The notes under the pieces: model-generated
Database searches by the model: none
What the model was told of the DNA's origin: nothing
The model's input: the letters and a program-made list of their open reading frames with translations, nothing else
Assembly (NCBI GenBank): GCA_937983475.1
Contig: CALJZV010000356.1
Span: 1-6,231 of the forward strand
Source: an uncultured Verrucomicrobiales bacterium
Lineage (GTDB): Bacteria > Verrucomicrobiota > Verrucomicrobiia > Limisphaerales > JACDHS01
Direction: 5' to 3'
Length of the DNA: 6,231 bases
Translations under genes and position numbers: made by a program
Part shown: in pieces, positions 5,972 to 6,231 of the stretch
How positions within the stretch are numbered: the first letter of the stretch is position 1
Layout of the letters: each line of letters begins with the position of its first letter

Positions 5972-6019
5972 TTCCTCCTTTTTCGAGCCCCTCATTGCAT
6001 TTTACCGCTGCCGGAGGAA
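5972..6019 (+). promoter_or_regulatory. Ribosome binding site of ndh with complementary upstream copy
   Basis: GGAGGAA at 6013-6019 is the clearest Shine-Dalgarno sequence in the window; the GGAGG core ends 13 bases before the ATG at 6031, a little long. TTCCTCC at 5972-5978, just after the glycosyltransferase stop, is its exact complement. Pairing would give a 7-bp stem with a 34-base loop that hides the ribosome binding site. Whether it forms is unknown. Confidence 0.4.
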
Positions 6020-6030
6020 ATTTCTTTAGA

Positions 6031-6231
6031 ATGGAAAACAAGCCAGTTCACGTCGTGGTCCTCGGCGCAGGATTCGGGGGATTGACCTTCTGCCAGTCAT
6101 TTTTCCATCCCCATGCGCGCGTCACGGTCGTGGATCGGCAAAATCATCACCTATTCCAGCCCCTGCTTTATCAGGTCGCCTCCGCAGGACTGCCCCCCCC
6201 CGACATCGCGCAACCGGTCCGCTCCCCCCTG
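6031..6231 (+). CDS. ndh: Type II NADH dehydrogenase (NDH-2), 3' part missing
   Basis: 67 residues of a FAD-dependent NADH:quinone oxidoreductase, a membrane-associated respiratory enzyme that does not pump protons. The dinucleotide-binding motif is VVVLGAGFGG (8-17), with Asp35 at the end of the second strand for the FAD ribose. Then comes NHHLFQPLLYQVASAGL (38-54) and DIAQPVRS, a highly characteristic NDH-2 stretch. A run of nine C at 6193-6201 codes for Pro-Pro-Pro where relatives usually have Ser-Pro-Ala or similar; length is conserved, so the frame is right. Another C-rich codon run precedes the edge. The ATG is supported by GGAGGA upstream and by the position of the first beta strand. 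The frame is open at the right edge, so the NADH domain and membrane-binding tail are not visible. It follows the glycosyltransferase gene by 60 bases on the same strand. Confidence 0.92.
   Translation, partial: MENKPVHVVVLGAGFGGLTFCQSFFHPHARVTVVDRQNHHLFQPLLYQVASAGLPPPDIAQPVRSPL

Noticed and set aside
1..6231. CRISPR arrays, tRNA or rRNA genes, insertion sequences
   Set aside because: No regularly spaced direct repeats, no cloverleaf-like or rRNA-like sequence, and no transposase or terminal inverted repeats were seen; nearly all of the window is accounted for by protein genes.

Overview
This window looks like chromosomal DNA from a verrucomicrobial bacterium, probably of the Pedosphaera/Limisphaera type. 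The clues are a type IV-like pseudopilin with an AFTLVELLVV N-terminus and a C-terminal H-X9-DG motif, a BlaI/M56 regulatory pair, a DUF6580-type membrane protein, and several starts with little or no Shine-Dalgarno sequence. This placement is inferred from protein style; no marker gene is present.

Left part, minus strand. A BlaI-type winged-helix repressor (3964 to 3581) is followed after 4 bases by an M56/BlaR1-type membrane metalloprotease. Its reading frame runs from 3576 to 1303 but is cut by one in-frame amber codon (3232-3234). The N-terminal piece carries two membrane helices. The C-terminal piece carries the third helix, the HELAH protease domain, a further hydrophobic segment with a lipobox-like end, and seven FG-GAP/VCBS repeats that probably form a beta-propeller. 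After another 4 bases comes a pseudopilin gene (1298 to 480). After a 95-base gap comes the start of an RluA-family pseudouridine synthase that runs off the left edge (384 to 1). The repressor, protease and pseudopilin are spaced like one operon, driven from a candidate promoter at 4005-4033 that overlaps an imperfect inverted repeat.

Right part, plus strand. After the 122-base divergent region (3965-4086) come a DUF6580-like integral membrane protein (4087-4740), a small YfcE/MJ0936-type metallophosphoesterase (4828-5289), a TIGR04283-type family 2 glycosyltransferase (5293-5970) starting 3 bases after it, and the beginning of a type II NADH dehydrogenase (6031 to the right edge). These look like ordinary housekeeping or accessory metabolic genes.

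The most interesting part is the minus-strand cluster. A BlaI/BlaR1-type sensor appears to carry a beta-propeller instead of a penicillin-binding domain, and it sits in a likely operon with a pseudopilin. The amber codon leaves open whether the sensor is intact by readthrough, works as two chains, or is decaying.
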